A DNA stretch of 64,000 nucleotides from Pseudomonas sp. SORT22 (lineage in GTDB: Bacteria; Pseudomonadota; Gammaproteobacteria; Pseudomonadales; Pseudomonadaceae): the NCBI RefSeq assembly GCF_018417635.1, contig NZ_CP071007.1, positions 62,001 through 126,000 on the forward strand. Direction: 5' to 3'. The notes below the pieces were generated by a model, which saw only the letters and a program-made list of their open reading frames with translations, was not told where the DNA came from and ran no database searches. The stretch's first letter is position 1, and every line of letters begins with the position of its first letter. A program made the position numbers and the translations under genes. This document shows, piece by piece, positions 16,928-25,973 of this stretch.

Positions 16928-17560
16928 ATGCAAGTCAAAAACCCCATCCTCGGCCTCTGCCAACAGGCCAAATTCGCCATCAGTGCTGCCAAGGTCGACC
17001 AGTGTCCGCCCGACCAGGGCTATGAAGTGGCCTTTGCCGGCCGCTCCAACGCTGGCAAGTCCAGTGCCCTGAACACCCTGACCCACGCCAGCCTGGCGCG
17101 CACCTCGAAAACCCCGGGGCGCACCCAGCTGTTGAACTTCTTCAGTCTGGACGATGAACGGCGTTTGGTCGACTTGCCGGGCTACGGTTATGCCAAGGTG
17201 CCGATCCCGCTCAAGCAGCACTGGCAGCGCCACCTGGAGGCCTACCTGGGCAGCCGCGAGGCCTTGAAGGGCTTGATCTTGATGATGGACGTGCGCCATC
17301 CGATGACCGACTTCGACATGATGATGCTCGACTGGTCGCGCGCTTCGGGCATGCCGATGCATATCCTGCTGACCAAGGCCGACAAACTGACCTTCGGCGC
17401 GGCCAAGAACACCCTGCTCAAGGTGCAGGCGGAAATTCGCAAAGGCTGGGGCGACAGCGTCTCGATCCAGCTGTTCTCGGCGCCCAAGCGCCAGGGCCTG
17501 GAAGAGGCTTACGGCGTTTTGGCACGCTGGATGGAACTGGCGGACAAGCCCGCAGAATAA
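16928..17560 (+). CDS. engB: Ribosome biogenesis GTPase EngB (YihA/YsxC)
   Basis: 210 residues with the compact EngB fold. G1 'GRSNAGKSS' (38-46), G2 in 'TSKTPGRTQ', G3 'DLPGYG' (82-87), G4 'TKAD' (149-152) and G5 'SA' are all present. It is an essential GTPase for assembly of the large ribosomal subunit and, in some bacteria, cell division. The ATG at 16928 gives the family length; an in-frame extension upstream would run through a likely promoter (TATACT near 16854) and was rejected. Only a weak ribosome site is visible. Confidence 0.93.
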   Translation: MQVKNPILGLCQQAKFAISAAKVDQCPPDQGYEVAFAGRSNAGKSSALNTLTHASLARTSKTPGRTQLLNFFSLDDERRLVDLPGYGYAKVPIPLKQHWQRHLEAYLGSREALKGLILMMDVRHPMTDFDMMMLDWSRASGMPMHILLTKADKLTFGAAKNTLLKVQAEIRKGWGDSVSIQLFSAPKRQGLEEAYGVLARWMELADKPAE

Positions 17561-17583
17561 GGGCTGCCCGGCAAACGCCGGGC

Positions 17584-17626
17584 AAAAAAAACCCCGGACT
17601 TCGTATGGGGAGGGGGAAGTTCGGGG
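17584..17626 (-). terminator. Terminator of the ErsA-like sRNA
   Basis: On the minus strand CCCCGAACTT (17617-17626) pairs with AAGTCCGGGG (17592-17601), one G-T wobble, followed by eight Ts at 17584-17591. Confidence 0.88.
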
Positions 17627-17715
17627 TCCAAGTTCCGGACCGCTAGGGCGGGGTCCAGATATCTGCCAACACTTAACACAACATAGGAGCATCGAAGGGC
17701 TTCACCAGCCATTCA
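17584..17715 (-). ncRNA. ersA: ErsA-like small RNA (syntenic with Spot 42)
   Basis: The engB-polA gap holds an sRNA gene on the minus strand. A sigma-E/AlgU-type promoter (17721-17748) predicts a start near 17715. A terminator with eight Ts ends at 17584. The predicted length, about 132 nt, agrees with that recalled for P. aeruginosa ErsA, which lies in the same gap and is driven by AlgU. The RNA contains unpaired C-rich stretches ('CCCCGCCC', 'TTCCCCCTCCCC') able to pair with purine-rich ribosome sites. E. coli Spot 42 occupies the same polA-yihA gap. Identity is inferred from synteny and architecture, not from alignment. Confidence 0.8.
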
Positions 17716-17720
17716 GTTAC

Positions 17721-17748
17721 TCTGAGTCGCAGTTCACCGGTTTAGTTC
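17721..17748 (-). promoter_or_regulatory. Sigma-E/AlgU-type promoter of the ErsA-like sRNA
   Basis: On the minus strand GAACTA (17743-17748) is followed after 17 nt by TCAGA (17721-17725), close to the AlgU consensus GAACTT-N16/17-TCTGA. Confidence 0.65.
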
Positions 17749-17862
17749 CTGACGTTTAAAAACTATTTGCGATAGATGGGAAATTTCCGGCGCTAATGGC
17801 ATCAGGCCAGCTAAAAAGCCGCGACGATATGCCGCAGCTTTTCCCCGAATTTCAGCGCATTT

Positions 17863-20625
17863 TTAGTGTGCTTCGTCCCAATTTGACCCCACACCGACCT
17901 CAACCAGCAGCGGAACGTCCAACTGCGCGGCACCGCTCATGTGTGGACGAATTTGCTCGCGCACTTGCTCAATCAGGTCTTCGCGCACCTCCAGCACCAA
18001 TTCGTCGTGCACCTGGAGGATCACCCGGGCATCCAGCCCCGAATCGCTCAGCCAGTTATCCACAGCGACCATCGCGCGCTTGATGATGTCGGCTGCCGTG
18101 CCCTGCATCGGCGCGTTGATCGCCGTGCGCTCGGCACCTTTGCGCAGGGCCGGGTTCTTGGCGTTGATCTCCGGCAGGTACAGGCGCCGGCCAAACAGGG
18201 TTTCGACATAGCCTTGCTCGGCAGCCTGGGCGCGGGTGCGCTCCATGTAGGCCAGCACGCCCGGGTAACGGGCGAAGTAACGATCGATGTAGGCTTGGGA
18301 CTGTTTGCGGTCGACGCCGATCTGCTTGGCCAGGCCAAAGGCGCTCATGCCGTAGATCAGGCCAAAGTTGATGGCCTTGGCGCTGCGGCGCTGGTCGATG
18401 GTGACCTGCTCCAGCTCGACGCCGAAAACCTCGGCAGCGGTGGCGCGGTGCACGTCCAGGTCGTTGCGAAACGCGTGCAGCAGGCCTTCGTCCTGGGCCA
18501 GGTGGGCCATGATCCGCAGTTCGATCTGCGAATAGTCCGCCGCCAGCAGTTTGTAGCCCGGCGCAGCGACGAAGGCCTGGCGAATACGCCGGCCTTCGGC
18601 GGTACGGATCGGGATGTTCTGCAGGTTCGGGTCGCTGGACGACAGGCGCCCGGTGGCCGCCACCGCCTGGTGGTAGGAGGTGTGGATACGCCCGGTGCGC
18701 GGGTTGATCTGCTCCGGCAGGCGGTCGGTGTAGGTGCTCTTGAGCTTGCTCAGGGAGCGGTACTGCATCAGCACCTTGGGCAGCGGGAAGTCCATGTCGG
18801 CCAGTTCCGCCAGCACCGCTTCGGCAGTGGAAGCCTGGCCCTTGGCGGTCTTGTTGAGCACCGGCATGCCGAGCTTGTCGTAGAGGATCACACCAAGCTG
18901 CTTGGGCGAACCGAGGTTGAATTCTTCGCCAGCGATTTCGAAGGCCTGGCGCTCCAGCTCGGCCATTTTCTCGCCCAACTCGATGCTCTGCACGCCCAGC
19001 AGCTTGGCATCGACCAGCGCACCCTGGCGCTCGATCTCGGCCAGCACCGGCACCAGCGGCATTTCGATGTCGGTCAGTACCGACTGCAGGCTCGGAATGC
19101 TCGCCAGCTTCTGCTGCAGGGTCTGGTGCAGGCGCAGGGTGACGTCGGCGTCTTCGGCGGCATAGGGGCCGGCCTGCTCCAGGCTGATCTGATCGAAGGT
19201 CAGTTGCTTGGCACCTTTGCCGGCGATGTCGGTAAAGCCGATGGTGGTGTGGTTCAGGTACTTGAGCGCCAGGCTGTCCATGTCGTGACGGGTGGCGGTG
19301 GAGTCAAGCACGTAGGACTCGAGCATGGTGTCGTAGGCCACGCCCTGCATCTGGATGCCATTGGCAATGTCGCCACCGATGGCGCAGTTGGCCAGGATGT
19401 TCATGTCGTACTTGGCGTTCTGCGCCACCTTGACCTTGGCCGGGTCTTCCAGCAGCGGCTTGAGCGCCAGCAGCACGCTGTCGCGGTCAAGCTGCTCGGG
19501 CACGCCCATGTAGGAGTGGGTCAGCGGCACATAAGCGCCTTCATGGGCCTGGACCGCGAACGACACACCGACCAGTTGCGCCTGCTGGGCATCGAGGCCG
19601 GTAGTTTCGGTGTCGAAGGCAAACAGCGGCGCCTGGCGCAGCTTCTCCAGCCAGGCATCGAAACGGGCCTGGTCGAGGATGGTTTCGTACTGGGCCTCGA
19701 CCACTTCCTGCGGCGCTTCGACCACCACTTCCTGGCCGGCACGCTTGGCGTCGCGCTGAACTTCGTCGACCCAGCTCTTGAACTCCATCTCGGTGTACAG
19801 CGCCAGCAGCGCGTCACGATCAGGCTCGCCGCACACCAGCGCATCGACTTCGACGTCCAGTGGCACGTCGATCTTGATGGTGGCCAGCTCGTAGGACAGG
19901 AACGCCGCGTCGCGGTGTTCTTCCAGCTTGGCCGGCAGGGTCTTGGCGCCGCGAATGGCCAGGGTCGGCACCTTGTCGAGGTTCTGGTACAGGTCGCTCA
20001 GGCCGCCACCGATACCGGTCAGCAGGCCCACCGCGGTCTTTTCACCCACGCCCGGCACGCCTGGGATGTTGTCGACCTTGTCGCCCATCAGGGCGAGGAA
20101 GTCGATGATGTGTTCAGGACCGACGCCGAATTTCTCGTGCACGCCAGCGACGTCGAGCACGGTACCGGTCATGGTGTTGACCAGCGTAATGTGGCCGTCG
20201 ACCAGCTGGGCCATGTCCTTGTCGCCGGTGGAGATGATCACCGGGCGCCCGGCCGCGGCGCTGCTGCGCGCCAGAGTGCCGATCACGTCGTCGGCTTCTA
20301 CGCCTTCGACGCACAGCAGCGGATAGCCCAGGGCGCGTACGCTGGCGTGCAGCGGCTCGATCTGCACGCGCAGGTCGTCGGGCATGCTCGGCCGGTTAGC
20401 TTTGTATTCGGCGAACATTTCGTCGCGGAAAGTGCCGCCCTTGGCGTCGAAGACCACCGCGAACAGGCTGTCCGGATACTGCTTGCGCAGGCTCTTGAGC
20501 ATGTTCAGCACGCCCTTGACCGCGCCGGTCGGCAGGCCCTTGGAGGTAGTCAGTGGTGGCAGCGCGTGAAAGGCGCGGTACAGGTACGAGGAACCGTCCA
20601 CCAGGACGAGGGGAGCTTGGCTCAT
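17863..20625 (-). CDS. polA: DNA polymerase I
   Basis: 920 residues. The 5'-3' exonuclease domain (about 1-290) has '[17 protein letters not shown]' and '[12 protein letters not shown]'. A 3'-5' proofreading domain keeps 'FDTETTGLD' and 'YAAEDADVT'. The polymerase domain has '[13 protein letters not shown]', '[20 protein letters not shown]' and '[10 protein letters not shown]'. It removes RNA primers and fills gaps in replication and repair. The ATG at 20625 is preferred; a TTG four codons earlier sits too close to the AAGG ribosome site. Confidence 0.97.
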   Translation of the reverse strand: MSQAPLVLVDGSSYLYRAFHALPPLTTSKGLPTGAVKGVLNMLKSLRKQYPDSLFAVVFDAKGGTFRDEMFAEYKANRPSMPDDLRVQIEPLHASVRALGYPLLCVEGVEADDVIGTLARSSAAAGRPVIISTGDKDMAQLVDGHITLVNTMTGTVLDVAGVHEKFGVGPEHIIDFLALMGDKVDNIPGVPGVGEKTAVGLLTGIGGGLSDLYQNLDKVPTLAIRGAKTLPAKLEEHRDAAFLSYELATIKIDVPLDVEVDALVCGEPDRDALLALYTEMEFKSWVDEVQRDAKRAGQEVVVEAPQEVVEAQYETILDQARFDAWLEKLRQAPLFAFDTETTGLDAQQAQLVGVSFAVQAHEGAYVPLTHSYMGVPEQLDRDSVLLALKPLLEDPAKVKVAQNAKYDMNILANCAIGGDIANGIQMQGVAYDTMLESYVLDSTATRHDMDSLALKYLNHTTIGFTDIAGKGAKQLTFDQISLEQAGPYAAEDADVTLRLHQTLQQKLASIPSLQSVLTDIEMPLVPVLAEIERQGALVDAKLLGVQSIELGEKMAELERQAFEIAGEEFNLGSPKQLGVILYDKLGMPVLNKTAKGQASTAEAVLAELADMDFPLPKVLMQYRSLSKLKSTYTDRLPEQINPRTGRIHTSYHQAVAATGRLSSSDPNLQNIPIRTAEGRRIRQAFVAAPGYKLLAADYSQIELRIMAHLAQDEGLLHAFRNDLDVHRATAAEVFGVELEQVTIDQRRSAKAINFGLIYGMSAFGLAKQIGVDRKQSQAYIDRYFARYPGVLAYMERTRAQAAEQGYVETLFGRRLYLPEINAKNPALRKGAERTAINAPMQGTAADIIKRAMVAVDNWLSDSGLDARVILQVHDELVLEVREDLIEQVREQIRPHMSGAAQLDVPLLVEVGVGSNWDEAH

Positions 20626-20699
20626 GTGCAGAATCAACCTTTTCGACGGGCCCGGCGCTAGAATGTCCGGAACATTGACGACAAAGGGACAAGGTTATC

Positions 20700-20990
20700 A
20701 TGCGTACACTAAATCGCCTGTTGCTGCTCAGCCTGTTGGCAGTCACTCCGGTCGTCGCCGTGGCAGCGGATGACGCGCCATCGGCTGATCCAGAGGTAAC
20801 CATTCGCACGGAAGGCGACAAAACCATCCAGGAATACCGGCAAAATGGCTTCCTGTATGCAATCAAGGTGACGCCCAAAGGCGGCAAACCTTATTTCCTG
20901 GTACGTGCCGATGGCTCGGACGGCAATTTCGTCCGCTCCGACCAGCCGGACATGCTGATCCCGTCGTGGAAAATCTTCGAGTGGAAGTAG
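20700..20990 (+). CDS. DUF2782 small periplasmic protein
   Basis: 96 residues: a signal peptide (about 1-23, ending AVAA) and a short conserved domain with 'TIQEYRQNGFLYAIKVTPKGGKPYFLVRADGSDGNFVR' and 'PSWKIFEW', the DUF2782 pattern. Function unknown. It is divergent from polA and precedes thrB, an order kept in other pseudomonads. Confidence 0.85.
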   Translation: MRTLNRLLLLSLLAVTPVVAVAADDAPSADPEVTIRTEGDKTIQEYRQNGFLYAIKVTPKGGKPYFLVRADGSDGNFVRSDQPDMLIPSWKIFEWK

Positions 20991-21012
20991 GCCGTACCCT
21001 TTACATCAACCT

Positions 21013-21043
21013 GGCACTTCCCTGCTGAAGTGCCCGTATGGGC
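21013..21043 (+). promoter_or_regulatory. Two mutually exclusive hairpins in the thrB leader
   Basis: GGCACTTC (21013-21020) pairs with GAAGTGCC (21027-21034). Alternatively GCCC (21032-21035) pairs with GGGC (21040-21043) and is followed by AATTTTTG. They overlap, so only one can form. The second resembles a weak terminator just before thrB. Confidence 0.35.
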
Positions 21044-21054
21044 AATTTTTGATC

Positions 21055-22005
21055 ATGTCAGTCTTCACCCCCCTGACCCGGCCTGAGCTGGAAACCTTTC
21101 TGGCGCCGTACGGCCTGGGCCGCCTGCGGGACTTCCAGGGCATTGCCGCCGGTACCGAGAACAGCAACTTCTTTGTCAGTCTGGAACAGGGCGAGTACGT
21201 GCTGACGCTGGTCGAACGCGGGCCGATCCAGGACCTGCCGTTCTTCATCGAACTGCTCGACGTACTGCATGAGGCCGACCTGCCGGTGCCCTACGCCTTG
21301 CGTGGCAACGACGGCGTAGCCCTGCGCGAACTGGCCGGCAAACCTGCGCTGCTGCAACCACGGCTGCCGGGCAAGCACATCAAGAGCGCCAATAATCAGC
21401 ACTGCGTACAGGTTGGCGAACTGCTCGGGCACCTGCACCTGGCCACCCGCGACAAGGTCCTGGAACGCAAGACCGACCGCGGCCTGGACTGGATGCTGGA
21501 AACCGGCGCCGAACTGATGCCGCGCCTGAACGCCGAACAACGCCAGTTGCTGCAGGCGTGCCTGGACGAAGTTGTCGAGCACAAGGCGCAGATCATGGCC
21601 CTGCCGCGGGCCAACCTGCATGCCGACCTGTTCCGCGACAACGTGCTGTTCGAAGGCACCCACCTGACCGGCCTGATCGACTTCTACAACGCCTGCTCGG
21701 GGCCGATGCTCTACGACCTGGCGATTACCCTGAACGACTGGTGCTGCGACGACGCCGGCATCATCGACGGCCCACGGGCGCGGGCGTTGCTCGGCGCTTA
21801 TGCAGCGCTGCGACCGTTCACCTCGGCCGAGGCCAACCTGTGGCCGGTGATGCTGCGCATTGCCTGCGTGCGCTTCTGGCTGTCGCGCCTGATTGCCGCC
21901 GAATCGTTTGCCGGGATGGACGTGCTGATTCACGACCCGGCCGACTTCGAAGTACGCCTGGCGGCGCGCCAGCAGGTAGAGATAGCGTTGCCGTTCGCGC
22001 TGTGA
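21055..22005 (+). CDS. thrB: Homoserine kinase ThrB (ChoK/APH-like type)
   Basis: 316 residues with the aminoglycoside phosphotransferase-like kinase fold: 'GTENSNFFV' (glycine-rich loop), 'YVLTLVE' (ATP lysine region replaced by family residues), the catalytic 'ANLHADLFRDNVLF' and the metal site 'GLIDFYNAC'. It phosphorylates homoserine for threonine synthesis. This type differs from the GHMP-family ThrB of E. coli and is the usual form in Pseudomonas. The ATG at 21055 lacks a clear Shine-Dalgarno sequence, and the leader contains competing hairpins. Confidence 0.92.
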   Translation: MSVFTPLTRPELETFLAPYGLGRLRDFQGIAAGTENSNFFVSLEQGEYVLTLVERGPIQDLPFFIELLDVLHEADLPVPYALRGNDGVALRELAGKPALLQPRLPGKHIKSANNQHCVQVGELLGHLHLATRDKVLERKTDRGLDWMLETGAELMPRLNAEQRQLLQACLDEVVEHKAQIMALPRANLHADLFRDNVLFEGTHLTGLIDFYNACSGPMLYDLAITLNDWCCDDAGIIDGPRARALLGAYAALRPFTSAEANLWPVMLRIACVRFWLSRLIAAESFAGMDVLIHDPADFEVRLAARQQVEIALPFAL

Positions 22006-22010
22006 AACAT

Positions 22011-22060
22011 CGCGGGGCAAGCCCGCTCCTACAATAGGTTGGAGCGGGCTTGCCCCTGCG
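22011..22060. repeat. REP pair (BIME) between thrB and znuA
   Basis: CGCGGGGCAAGCCCGCTCC at 22011-22029 and its near-perfect inverse at 22041-22060 flank an 11-nt spacer, the Pseudomonas REP motif as an inverted pair. It sits between convergent genes and probably ends both transcripts. Confidence 0.88.
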
Positions 22061-22069
22061 ATCGGGGCG

Positions 22070-22987
22070 TCACAACTTCTCCAGGCACCCCGCCAGATCA
22101 TTCCCCAGCGTCTCCAGCAACTGCTCGTAGCCCTGGGCACTGGCCGGCGCCGTACCACCCAGCGCGTCCAGCTCCGCCAGGGTCACCGGCAGCCCCGCCG
22201 TCAGCGTCTCAGCCAAACGTGGGCGCAGTGGCGGCTCGCTGAACACACAGGTCTTGCCCACTTCCTGCAGGCGCTTGCGCATCGCCGCCACGTGCTGGGC
22301 ACCCGGCTGCACTTCGGCGGCCACGCTGAACACCCCGGTGTGTTTCAGACCATAGGCCGACTCGAAGTAGTCAAATGCCTCGTGAAAAACGAAGAACGGT
22401 TTGCCGCTGACACCGCTCAAGCGCTTTTTCAGGCGCCCGTCCAGCGCATCCAGACGCTCGCCGAAGGCCTTGAGGTTGCTCTGGTAGCGCGCGGCATTGG
22501 CCGGATCGGCAGTGCTGAGGTCTGCGGCGATCCTGGCGGCGATCACCCGGGCGTTGACCGATGACAGCCAGAGGTGGGCATCGAGACTGCCGGGGCGGTG
22601 ATCATGGTCATGATCGTCGCCATCTTCGTCATGGGAGTGGCTATCTTCGCCAAAATGGCGCAGGTGCAGGCCGGGCAGTTCCTGCACGGCAACGCTTGGC
22701 TTGCTGCGGCCTTTGAGCACACGCGGCAGAAAGCCCTCCATGTCCGGGCCGATCCAGTACAGCAGGTCGACGTCGGCCACCCGCCGTACGTCGGAAGGAC
22801 GCAGGGCGTAATGGTGCGGCGAGGCGCCTGGCGGCAGCAGCACTTCAGGCGTACCGACGCCGTCCTGAACCGCCGCAGCGATCTGTTGCAGGGGCTTGAT
22901 GCTGGTCAGCACACGCACTTCGGCCTGTGCCTGGGCCATCACCAGAGTGGCGATAAAAGCGACAAAAAGGGCAAAAATTCGGGACAC
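22070..22987 (-). CDS. znuA: Zinc ABC transporter substrate-binding protein ZnuA
   Basis: About 305 residues. A signal peptide ends AQAQA. The cluster A-I metal-binding fold shows 'PGASPHHYALRPSDV' (His ligand), a His/Asp-rich mobile loop ('DSHSHDEDGDDHDHDHRPG'), 'DAHLWLSS' (His) and 'FHEAFDYFESAYGL' (His). It captures zinc in the periplasm for ZnuBC. The GTG at 22987 is chosen for its GAGTGG ribosome site and sensible signal peptide; an upstream GTG at 22996 is possible. It is divergent from zur-znuCB across a gap with a Zur-box-like sequence. Confidence 0.9.
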   Translation of the reverse strand: MSRIFALFVAFIATLVMAQAQAEVRVLTSIKPLQQIAAAVQDGVGTPEVLLPPGASPHHYALRPSDVRRVADVDLLYWIGPDMEGFLPRVLKGRSKPSVAVQELPGLHLRHFGEDSHSHDEDGDDHDHDHRPGSLDAHLWLSSVNARVIAARIAADLSTADPANAARYQSNLKAFGERLDALDGRLKKRLSGVSGKPFFVFHEAFDYFESAYGLKHTGVFSVAAEVQPGAQHVAAMRKRLQEVGKTCVFSEPPLRPRLAETLTAGLPVTLAELDALGGTAPASAQGYEQLLETLGNDLAGCLEKL

Positions 22988-23014
22988 GATGACCACTCAC
23001 AGGGGCTGAAACAG

Positions 23015-23027
23015 GTAACATAATAAC
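23015..23027. promoter_or_regulatory. Candidate Zur box between znuA and zur
   Basis: GTAACATAATAAC (reverse GTTATTATGTTAC) is an imperfect dyad resembling the gammaproteobacterial Zur box GTTATANTATAAC. It lies between the divergent znuA and zur-znuCB units, where a shared zinc-dependent operator is expected. Confidence 0.55.
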
Positions 23028-23053
23028 GTCTCCAATCAGAACCGTCGCCGCTC

Positions 23054-23536
23054 ATGCCTAAAACCCCGCTGGCCAACCGCCCCCACGACCACTCCCATTG
23101 CGTACACAGCGCCCTGGCCGAGGCCGATGCGCTGTGCGCACGCCAGGGTGTGCGCCTGACCGCTTTGCGCCGCCGCGTGCTGGAGCTGGTGTGGCAGAGC
23201 CACAAGCCGCTGGGCGCCTACGACATCCTCGCCGTGCTGAGCGAGCAGGACGGTCGCCGGGCCGCGCCGCCGACCGTGTACCGGGCGCTGGATTTCCTCC
23301 TGGAAAACAGCCTGGTGCACCGCATTGCCTCGCTCAACGCCTTTATCGGCTGCAGCCACCCCGAGCACGCGCACCAGGGCCAGTTCCTGATTTGCCGCGA
23401 ATGCCACGTGGCCATCGAGCTTGAGCAGCGCAGCATCAGCGACGCCATCGTCGCCAGCGCTAAAGACGTCGGCTTCAGCGTCGAAGCACAAACGGTCGAA
23501 GTGGTCGGCCTGTGCAGCAACTGCCGGAGCGCCTGA
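23054..23536 (+). CDS. zur: Zinc uptake regulator Zur (Np20), Fur family
   Basis: 160 residues. The winged-helix DNA-binding half includes '[25 protein letters not shown]' and '[21 protein letters not shown]'. The metal half keeps the structural zinc cysteines in 'CRECHVA' and 'CSNC', with histidine ligands in '[10 protein letters not shown]'. The N-terminus is His-rich ('PHDHSHCVH'). With zinc bound it represses zinc uptake genes, here probably its own operon and znuA. Its TGA overlaps the ATG of znuC. Confidence 0.93.
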   Translation: MPKTPLANRPHDHSHCVHSALAEADALCARQGVRLTALRRRVLELVWQSHKPLGAYDILAVLSEQDGRRAAPPTVYRALDFLLENSLVHRIASLNAFIGCSHPEHAHQGQFLICRECHVAIELEQRSISDAIVASAKDVGFSVEAQTVEVVGLCSNCRSA

Positions 23537-24315
23537 TGAGCAATGCGCTGATTCGCCTCGAGCAGGTGGGCGTGAGCTTCGCCGGCCAAGCGGTGCTCGA
23601 CAGCATCGACCTGGCCGTGGAACCGGGGCAGATCGTCACCCTGATCGGCCCCAACGGTGCCGGCAAGACCACCCTGGTGCGCGCCGTGCTCGGCCTGCTC
23701 AAGCCGCATACCGGTATGGTCTGGCGCAAGCCGCGGCTGCGCATCGGCTACATGCCGCAAAAGCTTCAGGTCGATGCCACCTTGCCGCTTTCGGTACTGC
23801 GCTTCTTGCGCCTGGTGCCCGGCGTTGATCGCGCCGCAGCGTTGTCGGCACTCATGGAAGTCGGCGCCGAAAAGGTCATCGACAGCCCGATCCAGGGGAT
23901 TTCCGGCGGCGAGATGCAGCGCGTGCTGCTGGCCCGCGCACTGCTGCGCGAGCCCGAGCTGCTGGTGCTCGATGAGCCGGTGCAGGGCGTCGACGTCGCC
24001 GGCCAGTCCGAGCTGTACAGCCTGATCACCCGTCTGCGCGACCGCCATGGCTGCGGCGTGCTGATGGTTTCCCATGACCTGCATCTGGTCATGAGCACCA
24101 CCGACCAGGTGGTCTGCCTCAACCGCCATGTCTGCTGCTCCGGCCACCCCGAGCAGGTCAGCGGCGACCCGGCGTTCGTCGAGCTGTTCGGCAGCAACGC
24201 GCCGAGCCTGGCGATCTATCACCACCATCACGACCACGCCCACGACCTGCACGGCTCGGTGGTTGCCCCGGCCAAAGGCGGCCACGTTCATGGAGATCAC
24301 TGCAAGCATGGCTGA
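23536..24315 (+). CDS. znuC: Zinc ABC transporter ATP-binding protein ZnuC
   Basis: 259 residues. Walker A 'GPNGAGKTT', signature '[16 protein letters not shown]', Walker B '[12 protein letters not shown]' and the switch 'VSHDLH' are complete. The C-terminus is unusually rich in histidine ('[12 protein letters not shown]... [10 protein letters not shown]'), likely metal-binding. It powers zinc import with ZnuB and ZnuA. It overlaps zur by 1 nt and znuB by 8 nt. Confidence 0.95.
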   Translation: MSNALIRLEQVGVSFAGQAVLDSIDLAVEPGQIVTLIGPNGAGKTTLVRAVLGLLKPHTGMVWRKPRLRIGYMPQKLQVDATLPLSVLRFLRLVPGVDRAAALSALMEVGAEKVIDSPIQGISGGEMQRVLLARALLREPELLVLDEPVQGVDVAGQSELYSLITRLRDRHGCGVLMVSHDLHLVMSTTDQVVCLNRHVCCSGHPEQVSGDPAFVELFGSNAPSLAIYHHHHDHAHDLHGSVVAPAKGGHVHGDHCKHG

Positions 24316-25090
24316 TTTTCTGCTTTACGCCCTGCTCGCAGGTTTGGCCCTGGCACTGGTCGCCGGCCCTCTGGGATCCTTCGTGGTCTGGCGGCGCATG
24401 GCCTATTTTGGCGACACCCTGTCCCACGCTGCGTTGCTCGGCGTCGCCCTGGGTTTCGTGCTGGATGTCAGCCCGGCGCTGGCGGTGACTGTCGGCTGCC
24501 TGTTGCTGGCGATCTTGCTGGTGACCTTGCAACAACGCCAGCCGCTGGCCTCCGACACTCTGCTGGGGATTCTGGCACCGAGCACGCTTTCCCTTGGCCT
24601 GGTGGTGCTGAGCTTCATGCACGATGTGCGCATCGACCTGATGGCCTACCTGTTCGGCGACCTGCTGGCGATCAGCCCGGGGGATCTGGCCTGGATTCTC
24701 GGCGGCAGCGCTGCGGTGCTGCTGTTGCTGGTGGTGCTGTGGCGCCCGCTATTGGCAGTCACCGTGCACGAAGAACTGGCCATGGTCGAAGGTTTGCCGG
24801 TCGCCGCGCTGCGCCTGGCGCTGATGCTACTGATCGCAGTGGTGATTGCCGTGGCGATGAAGATCGTCGGCGTCCTGCTGATTACCTCGCTATTGATTAT
24901 TCCCGCCGCTGCGGCGCAACGTCACGCCCGCTCGCCGGAACAAATGGCCCTGGGCGCCAGCCTGCTGGGGGTTACCGCGGTGTGCGGCGGCCTGGCGTTG
25001 TCGTGGTTCAAGGACACGCCGGCCGGGCCGTCCATCGTGGTCTGCGCCGCAGTGCTATTCTTGCTGAGCCTGGCACTGCCCCGGCGCTGA
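24308..25090 (+). CDS. znuB: Zinc ABC transporter permease ZnuB
   Basis: 260 residues, seven to eight membrane helices of the metal ABC permease family ('[21 protein letters not shown]', '[13 protein letters not shown]', '[37 protein letters not shown]'). The ATG at 24308 lies inside the end of znuC, giving the family length; frames reaching further upstream are merely open. It forms the inner-membrane channel for zinc. Confidence 0.94.
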   Translation: MADFLLYALLAGLALALVAGPLGSFVVWRRMAYFGDTLSHAALLGVALGFVLDVSPALAVTVGCLLLAILLVTLQQRQPLASDTLLGILAPSTLSLGLVVLSFMHDVRIDLMAYLFGDLLAISPGDLAWILGGSAAVLLLLVVLWRPLLAVTVHEELAMVEGLPVAALRLALMLLIAVVIAVAMKIVGVLLITSLLIIPAAAAQRHARSPEQMALGASLLGVTAVCGGLALSWFKDTPAGPSIVVCAAVLFLLSLALPRR

Positions 25091-25222
25091 AGACGTGGGG
25101 TGCAGCCAAAGCGGTTGCACCCTGCGACATTTAAAAACGCGCGGGGTCCTGAAGAGTTATTTTCGAGTCTGCGGACTGGGTGTAGACTTGCTCGCTTTTT
25201 GCGCAAATAGAGAGTCGCAGGA

Positions 25223-25936
25223 ATGAAGCCGTTCGCCTCCCGTTATCTGCTCCTTGCCGCGTTTTCACTGATCCTCGCCGCGTGCTCCAGCACCCCGGCC
25301 GACAACGCTGCCGTGCCTGCCCAGCCTGATGCCTGGCAGCAGTTGGAGCAAAGCATCGCCAGCAGCGAGCTGGCCACTGCCGAAGATCAACTCGCCACCC
25401 TGCAAAGCCAGGCGCCGAATGACAGCCGGATCGAGCAGTACCAGCGTCAATTGGCCGAAGCCTATCTGCAACGCAGCCAGATCGTCCTGCAAAAGGGCGA
25501 TGTGAACGCGGCGGCCACCGCCCTGGCCCGCGCCCGTGCGCTGATGCCCAAGGCGCCGGCGCTGACGGGCGGCGTCAACGGTGCTATCGCCCAGGCGCGC
25601 AAGGCCGAGCTCGACAAAGCCGAGGCCGCCCTGAAAGCCGCCGAAGCCCGCCCTGCCGCCAAGCTGATCGACCCGACCGCGCCAAGCACCGTGGTTGCGT
25701 TGAAAACCACCAATATTCGCGAAATGCGCAAGCAACTCGATGACATCGCCAGTGATGTGATCAATTACCAGTGCGATGTGGTGTTCCAGGTGCCGCGCAA
25801 GCAGGATGCACCCTGGCTGCAAACCTTGCTGGGCAAACGCGTTAAAAAACTCGACGGTGATTTTGCCTTGCAGCAAAGCCACGAGATTCACCGCAACCAA
25901 CCTGCCCAGGCGGTGCTGATCCCACGCCGCCCATGA
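25223..25936 (+). CDS. Helical lipoprotein of unknown function (PA5502-like)
   Basis: 237 residues. The signal ends in a lipobox LAAC with Cys21. The mature part is helical and Ala/Gln-rich: 'WQQLEQSIASSELATAEDQLATLQSQAPNDSRIEQYQRQLAEAYLQRSQIVLQKGDVNAAATALARARALMP', resembling tetratricopeptide-like repeats. The last third is less helical and contains 'YQCDVVFQVP'. It follows znuB after 132 nt in other Pseudomonas too. Function unknown. A strong terminator follows. Confidence 0.8.
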   Translation: MKPFASRYLLLAAFSLILAACSSTPADNAAVPAQPDAWQQLEQSIASSELATAEDQLATLQSQAPNDSRIEQYQRQLAEAYLQRSQIVLQKGDVNAAATALARARALMPKAPALTGGVNGAIAQARKAELDKAEAALKAAEARPAAKLIDPTAPSTVVALKTTNIREMRKQLDDIASDVINYQCDVVFQVPRKQDAPWLQTLLGKRVKKLDGDFALQQSHEIHRNQPAQAVLIPRRP

Positions 25937-25938
25937 CG

Positions 25939-25968
25939 AAACAGGGTGCCCTGATGGGCACCCTGTTT
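25939..25968. terminator. Bidirectional terminator between the lipoprotein and katE
   Basis: AAACAGGGTGCCC and GGGCACCCTGTTT form a 13-bp stem with a TGAT loop between the two convergent stops. Confidence 0.85.
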
Positions 25969-25973
25969 GTGCC

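Noticed and set aside
17564..17583. GCCCGGC-AAAC-GCCGGGC hairpin as the engB terminator
   Set aside because: It is followed by A, not T, on the plus strand; the T-run belongs to the opposite-strand sRNA terminator.
17941..20661. A 906-codon open frame antisense to polA, and similar long frames opposite gltP, katE, coxA, aroE-hemF and others
   Set aside because: They mirror the codon structure of well-supported genes in high-GC DNA, have no ribosome site and low-complexity His/Gln/Arg-rich translations.
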